Shown here one piece after another: positions 21,577-36,400 of a stretch of 64,000 nucleotides of DNA. The notes beneath the pieces were generated by a model. It did not search any database, was not told where the DNA came from, and saw nothing but the letters and a program-made list of their open reading frames with translations. How positions within the stretch are numbered: the stretch's first letter is position 1; every line of letters begins with the position of its first letter. The translations under genes were made by a program, and so were the position numbers. Source of the DNA: Sipunculus nudus (lineage: Eukaryota > Annelida > Sipuncula > Golfingiida > Sipunculidae); NCBI GenBank assembly GCA_026874595.1, contig CM049317.1, forward strand, positions 56,148,118 through 56,212,117, written 5' to 3'.

Positions 21577-22240
21577 CAACCGTTACCCTTTGAGCAATGG
21601 AACTTGTCCCAGAATAATTAAAAGTTTGCCACAAAACCTCTAGTATCTTGATAAGCAATGCATGGATTGCTCTGAGTCCTGCCTTGTATAATGACCATGA
21701 CTAGGGTTATCTGTTCCCGAAATCTGGTAGCGTATTTGTTTTATAATTTTCACCATTTGTTCTGTTTTTGAGACCGTCAAATGAGAGCAATTATATCAGT
21801 TTCTCACCTATGGGTTCATCTAGTGTCCATAATCATGGTATCTGAATTGATTATGACTGGTTTCTTCAGTTCCGGAAGGCTGAATCTTGCCTTGAATATT
21901 GACCATGACTAGGGTTATCTGTTCCCAAAACTGGTGGCGCCACCTCTATTTTTTAAAATAATTTTCACGATTTTTATTCTGTTTTTGAAATGACATCAAT
22001 TACCTCAGTTTCACAGCGATGGGTTCATCTAGTGTCCGGAAATCTGGTGTGTTCATTGATTATGACTTGTTTCTTCAGTTCCTGAAGACGGGTGGCGCCA
22101 CCTGTATTTTTTTCTAATTTAATGCATTTTTCCTTTATTTTTATTTTGGGACCGCCAAGTTATATTGATACTATCAGATTCGCAACTGTGGTTTCATTTA
22201 GTGTCCTAAAACCTTGTGTGTTTATCAGGGTCCCGCTCGA
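21577..22240 (+). repeat. Repeat family A, right part, with internal duplications
   Basis: Continues the copy broken at 17432. The 'TTGACCATGACTAGGGTTATCTG'-type motif (here shortened) occurs twice. 'GGGTTCATCTAGTGTCC' also occurs twice, with a diverged third version. The palindrome GGTGGCGCCACC is at 21933-21944 and 22091-22102, so the unit has been partly duplicated about every 150-190 bases. Confidence 0.6.
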
Positions 22241-22990
22241 ATAAACGGATACCTTATAGTAATCACCCTGTCGTCCGTCTGTCCGACTTTCTGTATGTCC
22301 GTCAAATATGTTTCCTGATAAAAACTCAAGTTTGGATGGACATATGGATTTCAAACTGGACTTATATATGGCCCACCTCTACAGAAAAAAAAATCTATTG
22401 ACTTTCTATCTTTCCACATTTTGCTCACCTGCCAACAGCGGAAGAAAATTATGGATTTGGGGGTCACAAGGTCAAAGTTCAAGGTCACAGGGGCAATATG
22501 TCCACATATTTGTTTCCAGTTGCTAACTCCAGGTTAGATTGAAATATTGGTTTCAAGCTTGACTTATATATGGCCCACCACTAAAGTAAGAACTCTATTG
22601 AGTTTGGATTCATTATATCAAAGGTCATGGTCACAGGACCTACTTTAAAAAATGTTTACCTTAAACGTGCCATCTTCCAGATGTGGTTCACCTGCCAATA
22701 GGGGAAGATTCTGTTTGATTTTGGGGTCACTAGCTCAAAGTTCAATGTCACAGGGTCCATCCTTTAGAACAATTAGTTTATTGATGATAACTAAAGTTTG
22801 GGTAAACAGATTTGCTTCAAACATGATCATAGGACCAACCTTCTAAAAAAAGCTCATAAACATATCCTTGTAGACAAACTCAGCTATTTTTGTCAAAATT
22901 ACTGCCAAAAATCTGGCTGCGTCAGTATCTTTTCACCTTACAATAAAAGAGTTCAAAATATTTGGGTTTTAAGGCTCTTCTAAACAAAAC
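22241..22990 (+). repeat. Interspersed repeat with ~200-bp internal units
   Basis: Starts with a GTCCGTCTGTCC tract near 22270. It then repeats the theme 'GTTTGG.TGGACA..TGGATTTCAAAC'-like, 'GACTTATATATGGCCCACC', 'GGGGTCACAAGGTCAAAGTTC' (shortened) and 'AGGTCACAGG' three times, at about 22330-22500, 22540-22640 and 22690-22830. No coding capacity. Confidence 0.5.
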
Positions 22991-23277
22991 TGTTCATTTT
23001 TTTGGTTTGATTTATTTTGATTCTCCAAGTTTTGCACAAGTTGATTATGCCATACAGCTGCACGTGGACAGCTTTGTGTGAATAGCAAACGCTGGAACCT
23101 GTGGCCAATATAGCTATATCGTATTGTGAAACACTGACCATTTGTCCCGTCTTTGGAAGGTTGTTAACATATATGATAAAGAGTTAAGGGCTCAGCACTG
23201 AGCCCTGGAGAGTCTCAGACTGAAGCGTAATCTCCTCAGAATTTTTACTTTTTCAGATTAACCAAAATAGAGCTACC

Positions 23278-23676
23278 TGTCAGGAATTAGGAGATTAATC
23301 TCACCAGTTTATATGACGGATGGAATCCCATATCTGCCAAAAAAGGCAAAAAACAAAGGAATGGTTCTTGGGTAATTTTTTTCAGAAATCGGTGCGAGCG
23401 TGCGATTTTTTGTTTAACCTATTTTTTGTCTCTCGATGAAAATGTCATATGATCAGGGGAAAAGCATAGTAATTACAGAATGTTATTGCTAAACAGGTAA
23501 AAACACTTCATAACAAAGGAAATCTTATTAAAATTGTATTATTTTATCTTCTTGAAAGAAGAAAATCAAAATAAAAATAATTGATGCGGGTCGTTAAAAT
23601 TGACGCGAGCGGTGCCTAAGAACCATACCTTTTTTTTGGCCTTAGCTGGTGAAATTAATCTCATCATTCCTGACAG
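23278..23676. repeat. 31-bp inverted repeat enclosing a second Harbinger-like MITE
   Basis: Outer arms at about 23278-23309 and 23645-23676 share CTGTCAGGAAT and GAGATTAAT.TCACCAG in inverted orientation. Between them (about 23349-23640) lies a copy of the 3310-3626 MITE in reverse orientation, recognisable by 'GGTGCCTAAGAACCATACC' and 'TTCTTGAAAGAAGAAAATC'. The MITE appears to have landed in the loop of an older hairpin. Confidence 0.5.
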
Positions 23677-23689
23677 AGGAGATCAACCT

Positions 23690-23935
23690 TTGCCAAAAAA
23701 GCGCTTTCACCACACAGCAGTGGTGTATGACTTGTGAGTGCCAGGTGTGTCCTCATGCCAGTTGGGCGTAACACTGTGCCCCTGCGGCTCAGCCTGCTCC
23801 AAGATCCCTCACAGCTTTGCCTGACCATGCTCAAGCTATCCGGACGAAGGCTATCCGGAGGGAATTCCATCCGGAGGTCACCGGAAGGTCATCAGGATTC
23901 AAGCTATCCGGAGACAGCCGTGACATCAGTATTTC
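23690..23935 (+). repeat. GC-richer block with repeated ATCCGGA motifs
   Basis: Has 'CAAGCTATCCGGACGAAGG', 'GCTATCCGGAGG', 'CATCCGGAGGTCA' and 'CAAGCTATCCGGAGAC'. A related block in inverted orientation is at 43385-43610 on the other side of the satellite region. I do not recognise a gene. Confidence 0.4.
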
Positions 23936-23989
23936 AGCTGTAATAAATTCATAAACAAATAATGAAGATAAATGAATTATAAATATTAT

Positions 23990-24480
23990 TTAAATGGGTC
24001 TCTTACCGGGTTCAAGCACTCAAACCAGGGTTCAAAATGGAACTTTACCTCCGCGTCTGTATTCATACAATGTGTTGCCCATGTGGAGGAGGATTTGTAT
24101 CTCTTATATCAGAGTCTGTTACAACAAGCCATGCATATCACTTTGAGAAAATTAAATTTTCTATGAACATTTTTTGCATAGGTTTCTCAGGGGAATAAAG
24201 GCACCCGGCCCAAAACGGGGTTCAAAATGGGGCTATATATACGGTTATACCTATATCTTAATTCATTATGTAAGTCATCTTGAGAGTTTTTATCTTCAAT
24301 CTCAAGTCCAGGATCAATAAATTAAGAGATGCCTTAATCAACCTTACTTTTGCCTGGGTTTCAACTGTCTGCAAGCGAATTCGCAATGGGCCCTGGCCGG
24401 GCTCAGGAGCCCATAACAGGGTCCAAAATTGGGCTAAATCACCTTTTTCCTGATTACATTGGCCAAGCTGAGGGTATTTA
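23990..24480 (+). repeat. Diverged satellite monomers at the left array edge
   Basis: Two to three weakly conserved monomers, with 'GGGTTCAAAATGG.GCTAT', 'CAGAGTCTGTTACA' and 'ATGCATATCAC' spaced like the main array. The decay at the edge is what unequal crossing-over predicts. Confidence 0.6.
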
Positions 24481-27400
24481 TCTCTAAACACAGAGTCTGT
24501 GACACTTATAGATGCATGTCACCTGACTAGGCGGGCCTTCAACTGTCTGCAAGCAAAGTTGCAATGGGCCCTCACTGGGCTCAGGTGCCCAAATCAGGAT
24601 CCGAAATGTGGCTTTACCTCTATTTTAACTGATTAAATTGGCCAACCTGAGGGTGTTTATCTCTAATCACAGAGTTTGTGACAGTTAGAGATGCACGTCA
24701 CATGACTGGGCGGGCCTTCAACTGTCAGCTAGCAAATTTGCAATTCTCCCTGACTCGGCTCAGGTGCCGAAATCAGGGTCCGAAATGTGGCTATTCTCCC
24801 TTTTAACTGATTAAATTGGCCAACCTGAGGGTGTTTATCTCTAATCACAGAGTCTGTGACAGTTAGAGATGCATGTCACATGACTGGGCGGGCCTTCAAC
24901 TGTCTTCAAGTAAATTTGCAATGGACCCTGACCGGGCTCAGGTGCCCAAATCAGGGTCGGAAATGTGGCTATACCTCTATCTTAACTGATAACATTTTCC
25001 AACCTGAGGGTATTTATCTCTAAACTCAGAGTCTGTGACAGTATGAGATGCATGTCAGCTGACTGGGCGGGCCTTCAACTGTCAGCTAGCAAATTTGCAA
25101 TTCTTCCTGACCGGGCTCAGGTGCCCAAATCAGGGTCCGAAATGTGGCTATTCTCCCTTTTAACTGATTAAATTGGCCAACCTGAGGGTGTTTATCTCTA
25201 ATCACAGAGTCTGTGACAGTTAGAGATGCATGTCACATGACTGGGCGAGCCTTCAACTGTCTTCAAGTTAATTTGCAATGGACCCTGACCGGGCTCAGGT
25301 GCCCAAATCAGGGTCGGAAATGTGGCTATACCTCTATCTTAACTGATAACATTTTCCAACCTGAGGGTATTTATCTCTAAACTCAGAGTCTGTGACAGTA
25401 TGAGATGCATGTCAGCTGACTGGGCGGGCCTTCAACTGTCAGCTAGCAAATTTGCAATTCTTCCTGACCGGGCTCAGGTGCCCAAATCAGGGTCCGAAAT
25501 GTGGCTATACCCCCTTATAACTGTTTAAATTGGCCAACCTGAGGGTGTTTATCTCTAATCACAGAGTCTGTGACAGTTAGAGATGCATGTCACATGACTG
25601 GGCGAGCCTTCAACTGTCTTCAAGTTAATTTGCAATGGACCCTGACCGGGCTCAGGTGCCCAAATCAGGGTCGGAAATGTGGCTATACCTCAATCTTAAC
25701 TGATAAAATTATTCCAACCTGAGGGTATTTATCTCTAAACCCAGAGTCTGTGACAGTATGAGATGCATGTCACCTGACTGGGCGGGCCTTCAACTGTCTG
25801 CAAGCAAAGTTGCAATGGGCCCTGACTGGGCTCAGGTGCCCAAATCAGGGTCCGAAATGTGGCTATACCCCCTTTTAACTGATTAAAATGGCCAACCTGA
25901 GGGTGTTTATCTCTAATCACAGAGTCTGTGACAGTTAGAGATGCATGTCACGTAACTGGGCGGGCCTTCAACTGTCTTCAAGTAAATTTGCAATGGACCC
26001 TGACCGGGCCCAGTGCCCAAATCAGGGTCGGAAATGTGGCTATACCTCTATCTTAACTGATAACATTTTCCAACCTGAGGGTATTTATCTCTAAACTCAG
26101 AGTCTGTGACAGTATGAGATGCATGTCAGCTGACTGGGCGGGCCTTCAACTGTCAGCTAGCAAATTTGCAATTCTCCCTGACCGGTCTCGGGTGCCTAAT
26201 TCAAGGTCCGAAATGTGGCTATACCTCTATTTTAACTGATAAAATTGGCCAACCTGAGGGTGTTTATCTCTTATCACAGAGTCTGTGACAGTCAGAGATG
26301 CATGTCACCTGACAGGGCAGGCCTTCAACTGTCAGCTAGCAAATTTGCAATTCTCCCTGACTCGGCTCAGGTGCCGAAATCAGGGTCCGAAATGTGGCTA
26401 TACCCCCTTTTAACTGATTAAATTGGCCAACCTGAGGGTGTTTATCTCTAAACTCAGAGTCTGTGACAGTATAAGATGCATGTCACCTGACTGGGCGGGC
26501 CTTCAACTGTCAGCAAGCAAATTTGCAATTCTCCCTGACCGGGCTCAGGTGCCCAAATCAGGGTCCGAAATGTGGCTTTACCTCTATTTTAACTGATTAA
26601 ATTGGCCAACCTGAGGGTGTTTATCTCTAATCACAGAGTTTGTGACAGTTAGAGATGCATGTCACATGACTGGGCGGGCCTTCAACTGTCAGCTAGCAAA
26701 TTTGCAATTCTCCCTGACTCGGCTCAGGTGCCGAAATCAGGGTCCGAAATGTGGCTATTCTCCCTTTTAACTGATTAAATTGGCCAACCTGAGGGTGTTT
26801 ATCTCTAATCACAGAGTCTGTGACAGTTAGAGATGCATGTCACATGACTGGGCGGGCCTTCAACTGTCTTCAAGTAAATTTGCAATGGACCCTGACCGGG
26901 CTCAGGTGCCCAAATCAGGGTCGGAAATGTGGCTATACCTCTCTCTTAACTGATAACATTTTCCAACCTGAGGGTATTTATCTCTAAACTCAGAGTCTGT
27001 GACAGTATGAGATGCATGTCAGCTGACTGGGCGGGCCTTCAACTGTCAGCTAGCAAATTTGCAATTCTTCCTGACCGGGCTCAGGTGCCCAAATCAGGGT
27101 CCGAAATGTGGCTATTCTCCCTTTTAACTGATTAAATTGGCCAACCTGAGGGTGTTTATCTCTAATCACAGAGTCTGTGACAGTTAGAGATGCATGTCAC
27201 ATGACTGGGCGAGCCTTCAACTGTCTTCAAGTTAATTTGCAATGGACCCTGACCGGGCTCAGGTGCCCAAATCAGGGTCGGAAATGTGGCTATACCTCTA
27301 TCTTAACTGATAACATTTTCCAACCTGAGGGTATTTATCTCTAAACTCAGAGTCTGTGACAGTATGAGATGCATGTCACCTGACTGGGCGGGCCTTCAAC

Positions 27401-30400
27401 TGTCAGCTAGCAAATTTGCAATTCTTCCTGACCGGGCTCAGGTGCCCAAATCAGGGTCCGAAATGTGGCTATACCCCCTTATAACTGTTTAAATTGGCCA
27501 ACCTGAGGGTGTTTATCTCTAATCACAGAGTCTGTGACAGTTAGAGATGCATGTCACATGACTGGGCGAGCCTTCAACTGTCTTCAAGTTAATTTGCAAT
27601 GGACCCTGACCGGGCTCAGGTGCCCAAATCAGGGTCGGAAATGTGGCTATACCTCAATCTTAACTGATAAAATTATTCCAACCTGAGGGTATTTATCTCT
27701 AAACCCAGAGTCTGTGACAGTATGAGATGCATGTCACCTGACTGGGCGGGCCTTCAACTGTCTGCAAGCAAAGTTGCAATGGGCCCTGACTGGGCTCAGG
27801 TGCCCAAATCAGGGTCCGAAATGTGGCTATACCCCCTTTTAACTGATTAAAATGGCCAACCTGAGGGTGTTTATCTCTAATCACAGAGTCTGTGACAGTT
27901 AGAGATGCATGTCACGTAACTGGGCGGGCCTTCAACTGTCTTCAAGTAAATTTGCAATGGACCCTGACCGGGCCCAGTGCCCAAATCAGGGTCGGAAATG
28001 TGGCTATACCTCTATCTTAACTGATAACATTTTCCAACCTGAGGGTATTTATCTCTAAACTCAGAGTCTGTGACAGTATGAGATGCATGTCAGCTGACTG
28101 GGCGGGCCTTCAACTGTCAGCTAGCAAATTTGCAATTCTCCCTGACCGGTCTCGGGTGCCTAATTCAAGGTCCGAAATGTGGCTATACCTCTATTTTAAC
28201 TGATAAAATTGGCCAACCTGAGGGTGTTTATCTCTTATCACAGAGTCTGTGACAGTCAGAGATGCATGTCACCTGACAGGGCAGGCCTTCAACTGTCAGC
28301 TAGCAAATTTGCAATTCTCCCTGACTCGGCTCAGGTGCCGAAATCAGGGTCCGAAATGTGGCTATACCCCCTTTTAACTGATTAAATTGGCCAACCTGAG
28401 GGTGTTTATCTCTAAACTCAGAGTCTGTGACAGTATAAGATGCATGTCACCTGACTGGGCGGGCCTTCAACTGTCAGCAAGCAAATTTGCAATTCTCCCT
28501 GACCGGGCTCAGGTGCCCAAATCAGGGTCCGAAATGTGGCTTTACCTCTATTTTAACTGATTAAATTGGCCAACCTGAGGGTGTTTATCTCTAATCACAG
28601 AGTTTGTGACAGTTAGAGATGCATGTCACATGACTGGGCGGGCCTTCAACTGTCAGCTAGCAAATTTGCAATTCTCCCTGACTCGGCTCAGGTGCCGAAA
28701 TCAGGGTCCGAAATGTGGCTATTCTCCCTTTTAACTGATTAAATTGGCCAACCTGAGGGTGTTTATCTCTAATCACAGAGTCTGTGACAGTTAGAGATGC
28801 ATGTCACATGACTGGGCGGGCCTTCAACTGTCTTCAAGTAAATTTGCAATGGACCCTGACCGGGCTCAGGTGCCCAAATCAGGGTCGGAAATGTGGCTAT
28901 ACCTCTCTCTTAACTGATAACATTTTCCAACCTGAGGGTATTTATCTCTAAACTCAGAGTCTGTGACAGTATGAGATGCATGTCAGCTGACTGGGCGGGC
29001 CTTCAACTGTCAGCTAGCAAATTTGCAATTCTTCCTGACCGGGCTCAGGTGCCCAAATCAGGGTCCGAAATGTGGCTATTCTCCCTTTTAACTGATTAAA
29101 TTGGCCAACCTGAGGGTGTTTATCTCTAATCACAGAGTCTGTGACAGTTAGAGATGCATGTCACATGACTGGGCGAGCCTTCAACTGTCTTCAAGTTAAT
29201 TTGCAATGGACCCTGACCGGGCTCAGGTGCCCAAATCAGGGTCGGAAATGTGGCTATACCTCTATCTTAACTGATAACATTTTCCAACCTGAGGGTATTT
29301 ATCTCTAAACTCAGAGTCTGTGACAGTATGAGATGCATGTCACCTGACTGGGCGGGCCTTCAACTGTCAGCTAGCAAATTTGCAATTCTTCCTGACCGGG
29401 CTCAGGTGCCCAAATCAGGGTCCGAAATGTGGCTATACCCCCTTTTAACTGTTTAAATTGGCCAACCTGAGGGTGTTTATCTCTAATCACAGAGTCTGTG
29501 ACAGTTAGAGATGCATGTCACATGACTGGGCGATCCTTCAACTGTCTTCAAGTTAATTTGCAATGGACCCTGACCGGGCTCAGGTGCCCAAATCAGGGTC
29601 GGAAATGTGGCTATACCTCAATCTTAACTGATAAAATTATTCCAACCTGAGGGTATTTATCTCTAAACCCAGAGTCTGTGACAGTATGAGATGCATGTCA
29701 CCTGACTGGGCGGGCCTTCAACTGTCTGAAAGCAAAGATGCAATGGGCCCTGACTGGGCTCAGGTGCCCAAATCAGGGTCCGAAATGTGGCTATACCCCC
29801 TTTTAACTGATTAAAATGGCCAACCTGAGGGTGTTTATCTCTAATCACAGAGTCTGTGACAGTTAGAGATGCATGTCAGGTAACTGGGCGGGCCTTCAAC
29901 TGTCTTCAAGTAAATTTGCAATGGACCCTGACCGGGCCCAGTGCCCAAATCAGGGTCGGAAATGTGGCTATACCTCTATCTTAACTGATAACATTTTCCA
30001 ACCTGAGGGTATTTATCTCTAAACTCAGAGTCTGTGACAGTATGAGATGCATGTCAGCTGACTGGGCGGGCCTTCAACTGTCAGCTAGCAAATTTGCAAT
30101 TCTCCCTGACCGGTCTCGGGTGCCCGATTCAAGGTCCGAAATGTGGCTATACCTCTATTTTAACTGATAAAATTGGCCAACCTGAGGGTGTTTATCTCTT
30201 ATCACAGAGTCTGTGACAGTCAGAGATGCATGTCACCTGACAGGGCAGGCCTTCAACTGTCAGCTAGCAAATTTACAATTCTCCCTGACTCGGCTCAGGT
30301 GCCGAAATCAGGGTCCGAAATGTGGCTATACCCCCTTTTAACTGATTAAATTGGCCAACCTGAGGGTGTTTATCTCTAAACTCAGAGTCTGTGACAGTAT

Positions 30401-33400
30401 AAGATGCATGTCACCTGACTGGGCGGGCCTTCAACTGTCAGCAAGCAAATTTGCAATTCTCCCTGACCGGGCTCAGGTGCCCAAATCAGGGTCCGAAATG
30501 TAGCTATACCCCCTTTTAACTGATTAAATCGGCCAGCCTGAGGGTGTTTATCTCTAATCACAGAGCCTGTGACAGTTAGAGATGCATGTCACCTTACTGG
30601 GCGGGCCTTCAACTGTTTGCAGGCAAAGTTGCAATTCTCCCTGACCGAGCTCAGGTGCCAAAATCAGGGTCCGAAATGTGGCTATACACCCTTTTAACTG
30701 ATTAAATTGGCCAACCTCAGGGTTTTTATCTCTAACCACAGAGTCTGTGACAGTTATAGATGCATGTCACCTGACTGGGCGGGCCTTCAACTGTCTGCAA
30801 GCAAATTTGCAATTCTCCCTGACCGGGCTCAGGTGCCCAAATCAGGGGCCGAAATGTGGCTATACCTCTATCTTAACTGATAACATTTTCCAACCTGAGG
30901 GTATTTATCTCTAAACTCAGAGTCTGTGACAGTATTAGATGCATGTCACCTGACTGGGCGGGCCTTCACCTGTCTGCAAGCAAAGTTGCAATGTGCCCTG
31001 ACTCGGCTCAGGTGCCGAAATCAGGGTCCGAGATGTGGCTATACCCCCTTTTAACTGTTTAAATTGGCCAACCTGAGGGTGTTTATCTCTAATCACAGAG
31101 TCTGTGACAGTTAGATATGCATGTCACCTGACTGGGCGGGCCTTCAACTGTCAGCAAGCAAATTTGCAATTCTCCCTGACCGGGCTCAGGTGCCCAAATC
31201 AGGGTCCGAAATGTAGCTATACCCCCTTTTAACTGATTAAAATCGGCCGATTTTAAATCGGCCAGCCTGAGGGTGTTTATCTCTAATCACAGTGTCTGTG
31301 ACAGTTATAGATGCATGTCACCTTACTGGGCGGGCCTTCAACTGTTTGCAGGCAAAGTTGCAATTCTCCCTGACCGAGCTCAGGTGCCCAAATCAGGGTC
31401 CGAAATGTGGCTATACACCCTTTTAACTGATTAAATTGGCCAACCTCAGGGTTTTTATCTCTAACCACAGAGTCTGTGACAGTTATAGATGCATGTCACC
31501 TGACTGGGCGGGCCTTCAACTGTCTGCAAGCAAATTTGCAATTCTCCCTGACCGGGCTCAGGTGCCCAAATCAGGGACCGAAATGTGGCTATACCTCTAT
31601 CTTAACTGATAACATTTTCCAACCTGAGGGTATTTATCTCTAAACTCAGAGTCTGTGACAGTATGATATGCATGTCACCTGACTGGGCGGGCCTTCACCT
31701 GTCTGCAAGCAAAGTTGCAATGTGCCCTGACTCGGCTCAGGTGCCGAAATCAGGGTCCGAGATGTGGCTATACCCCCTTTTAACTGTTTAAATTGGCCAA
31801 CCTGAGGGTGTTTATCTCTAATCACAGAGTCTGTGACAGTTAGAGATGCATGTCACCTGACTGGGCGGGCCTTCAACTGTCTTCAAGTAAATTTGCAATG
31901 GACCCTGACCGGGCTCAGGTGCCCAAATCAGGGTCGGAAATGTGGCTATACCTCTATCTTAACTGATAACATTTTCCAACCTGAGGGTATTTATCTCTAA
32001 ACTCAGAGTCTGTGACAGTATGAGATGCATGTCACCTGACTGGGCGGGCCTTCAACTGTCAGCTAGCAAATTTGCAATTCTCCCTGACCGGTCTCGGGTG
32101 CCCAATTCAAGGTCCGAAATGTGGCTATACCTCTATTTTAACTGATAAAATTGGCCAAGCTGAGGGTGTTTATCTCTTATCACAGAGTCTGTGACAGTTA
32201 GAGATGCATGTCACCTGACAGGGCAGGCCTTCAACTGTCAGCTAGCAAATTTGCAATTCTCCCTGACTCGGCTCAGGTGCCGAAATCAGGGTCCGAAATG
32301 TGGCTATACCCCCTTTTACTGATTAAATTGGCCAACCTGAGGGAGTTTATCTCTAAACTCAGAGTCTGTGACAGTATAAGATGCATGTCACCTGAATGGG
32401 CGGGCCTTCAACTGTCAGCAAGCAAATTTGCAATTCTCCCTGACCGGGCTCAGGTGCCCAAATCAGGGTCCGAAATGTGGCTTTACCTCTATTTTAACTG
32501 ATTAAATTGGCCAACCTGAGGGTGTTTATCTCTAATCACAGAGTTTGTGACAGTTAGAGATGCATGTCACATGACTGGGCGGGCCTTCAACTGTCAGCTA
32601 GCAAATTTGCAATTCTCCCTGACTCGGCTCAGGTGCCGAAATCAGGGTCCGAAATGTGGCTATTCTCCCTTTTAACTGATTAAATTGGCCAACCTGAGGG
32701 TGTTTATCTCTAATCACAGAGTCTGTGACAGTTAGAGATGCATGTCACATGACTGGGCGGGCCTTCAACTGTCTTCAAGTAAATTTGCAATGGACCCTGA
32801 CCGGGCTCAGGTGCCCAAATCGGGGTCGGAAATGTGGCTATACCTCTATCTTAACTGATAACATTTTCCAACCTGAGGGTATTTATCTCTAAACTCAGAT
32901 TCTGTGACAGTATGAGATGCATGTCACTTGACTGGGCGGGCCTTCAACTGTCAGCTAGCAAATTTGCAATTCTTCCTGACCGGGCTCAGGTGCCCAAATC
33001 AGGGTCCGAAATGTGGCTATTCTCCCTTTTAACTGATTAAATTGGTCAACCTGAGGGTGTTTATCTCTAATCACAGAGTCTGTGACAGTTAGAGATGCAT
33101 GTCACATGACTGGGCGAGCCTTCAACTGTCTTCAAGTTAATTTGCAATGGACCCTGACCGGGCTCAGGTGCCCAAATCAGGGTCGGAAATGTGGCTATAC
33201 CTCTATCTTAACTGATAACATTTTCCAACCTGAGGGTATTTATCTCTAAACTCAGAGTCTGTGACAGTATGAGATGCATGTCACCTGACTGGGCGGGCCT
33301 TCAACTGTCAGCTAGCAAATTTGCAATTCTTCCTGACCGGGCTCAGGTGCCCAAATCAGGGTCCGAAATGTGGCTATACCCCCTTTTAACTGTTTAAATT

Positions 33401-36400
33401 GGCCAACCTGAGGGTGTTTATCTCTAATCACAGAGTCTGTGACAGTTAGAGATGCATGTCACATGACTGGGCGAGCCTTCAACTGTCTTCAAGTTAATTT
33501 GCAATGGACCCTGTCCGGGCTCAGGTGCCCAAATCAGGGTCGGAAATGTGGCTATACCTCAATCTTAACTGATAAAATTATTCCAACCTGAGGGTATTTA
33601 TCTCTAAACCCAGAGTCTGTGACAGTATGAGATGCATGTCACCTGACTGGGCGGGCCTTCAACTGTCTGCAAGCAAAGATGCAATGGGCCCTGACTGGGC
33701 TCAGGTGCCCAAATCAGGGTCCGAAATGTGGCTATACCCCCTTTTAACTGATTAAAATGGCCAACCTGAGGGTGTTTATCTCTAATCACAGAGTCTGTGA
33801 CAGTTAGAGATGCATGTCACGTAACTGGGCGGGCCTTCAACTGTCTTCAAGTAAATTTGCAATGGACCCTGACCGGGCCCAGTGCCCAAATCAGGGTCGG
33901 AAATGTGGCTATACCCCCTTTTAACTGATAACATTTTCCAACCTGAGGGTATTTATCTCTAAACTCAGAGTCTGTGACAGTATGAGATGCATGTCAGCTG
34001 ACTGGGCGGGCCTTCAACTGTCAGCTAGCAAATTTGCAATTCTCCCTGACCGGTCTCGGGTGCCCGATTCAAGGTCCGAAATGTGGCTATACCTCTATTT
34101 TAACTGATAAAATTGGCCAACCTGAGGGTGTTTATCTCTTATCACAGAGTCTGTGACAGTCAGAGATGCATGTCACCTGACAGGGCAGGCCTTCAACTGT
34201 CAGCTAGCAAATTTGCAATTCTCCCTGACTCGGCTCAGGTGCCGAAATCAGGGTCCGAAATGTGGCTATACCCCCTCTAAACTCAGAGTCTGTGACAGTA
34301 TAAGATGCATGTCACCTGACTGGGCGGGCCTTCAACTGTCAGCAAGCAAATTTGCAATTCTCCCTGACCGGGCTCAGGTGCCCAAATCAGGGTCCGAAAT
34401 GTAGCTATACCCCCTTTTAACTGATTAAATCGGCCAGCCTGAGGGTGTTTATCTCTAATCACAGAGTCTGTGACAGTTAGAGATGCATGTCACCTTACTG
34501 GGCGGGCCTTCAACTGTTTGCAGGCAAAGTTGCAATTCTCCCTGACCGAGCTCAGGTGCCCAAATCAGGGTCCGAAATGTGGCTATACACCCTTTTAACT
34601 GATTAAATTGGCCAACCTCAGGGTTTTTATCTCTAACCACAGAGTCTGTGACAGTTATAGATGCATGTCACCTGACTGGGCGGGCCTTCAACTGTCTGCA
34701 AGCAAATTTGCAATTTTCCCTGACCGGGCTCAGGTGCCCAAATCAGGGGCCGAAATGTGGCTATACCTCTATCTTAACTGATAACATTTTCCAACCTGAG
34801 GGTATTTATCTCTAAACTCAGAGTCTGTGACAGTATGAGATGCATGTCACCTGACTGGGCGGGCCTTCACCTGTCTGCAAGCAAAGTTGCAATGTGCCCT
34901 GGCTCGGCTCAGGTGCCGAAATCAGGGTCCGAGATGTGGCTATACCCCCTTTTAACTGTTTAAATTGGCCAACCTGAGGGTGTTTATCTCTAATCACAGA
35001 GTCTGTGACAGTTAGATATGCATGTCACCTGACTGGGCGGGTCTTCAACTGTCAGCAAGCAAATTTGCAATTCTCCCTGACCGGGCTCAGGTGCCCAAAT
35101 CAGGGTCCGAAATGTAGCTATACCCCCTTTTAACTGATTAAATCGGCCAGCCTGAGGGTGTTTATCTCTAATCACAGTGTCTGTGACAGTTATAGATGCA
35201 TGTCACCTTACTGGGCGGGCCTTCAACTGTTTGCAGGCAAAGTTGCAATTCTCCCTGACCGAGCTCAGGTGCCCAAATCAGGGTCCGAAATGTGGCTATA
35301 CACCCTTTTAACTGATTAAATTGGCCAACCTCAGGGTTTTTATCTCTAACCACAGAGTCTGTGACAGTTAAAGATGCATGTCACCTGACTGGGCGGGCCT
35401 TCAACTGTCTGCAAGCAAATTTGCAATTCTCCCTGACCGGGCTCAGGTGCCCAAATCAGGGGCCGAAATGTGGCTATACCTCTATCTTAACTGATAACAT
35501 TTTCCAACCTGAGGGTATTTATCTCTAAACTCAGAGTCTGTGACAGTATGAGATGCATGTCACCTGACTGGGCGGGCCTTCACCTGTCTGCAAGCAAAGT
35601 TGCAATGTGCCCTGACTCGGCTCAGGTGCCGAAATCAGGGTCCGAGATGTGGCTATACCCCCTTTTAACTGTTTAAATTGGCCAACCTGAGGGTGTTTAT
35701 CTCTAATCACAGAGTCTGTGACAGTTAGAGATGCATGTCACCTGACTGGGCGGGCCTTCAACTGTCTTCAAGTAAATTTGCAATGGACCCTGACCGGGCT
35801 CAGGTGCCCAAATCAGGGTCGGAAATGTGGCTATACCCCTTTTAACTGTTTAAATTGGCCAACCTGAGGGTGTTTATCTCTAATCACAGAGTCTGTGACA
35901 GTTAGAGATGCATGTCACATGACTGGGCGGGCCTTCAACTGTCTTCAAGTAAATTTGCAATGGACCCTGACCGGGCTCAGGTGCCCAAATCAGGGTCGGA
36001 AATGTGGCTATACCTCTATCTTAACTGATAACATTTTCCAACCTGAGGGTATTTATCTCTAAACTCAGAGTCTGTGACAGTATGAGATGCATGTCTCCTG
36101 ACTGGGCGGGCCTTCAACTGTCAGCTAGCAAATTTGCAATTCTCCCTGACCGGTCTCGGGTGCCCAATTCAAGGTCCGAAATGTGGCTATACCTCTATTT
36201 TAACTGATAAAATTGGCCAAGCTGAGGGTGTTTATCTCTTATCACAGAGTCTGTGACAGTTAGAGATGCATGTCACCTGACAGGGCAGGCCTTCAACTGT
36301 CAGCTAGCAAATTTGCAATTCTCCCTGACTCGGCTCAGGTGCCGAAATCAGGGTCCGAAATGTGGCTATACCCCCTTTTACTGATTAAATTGGCCAACCT

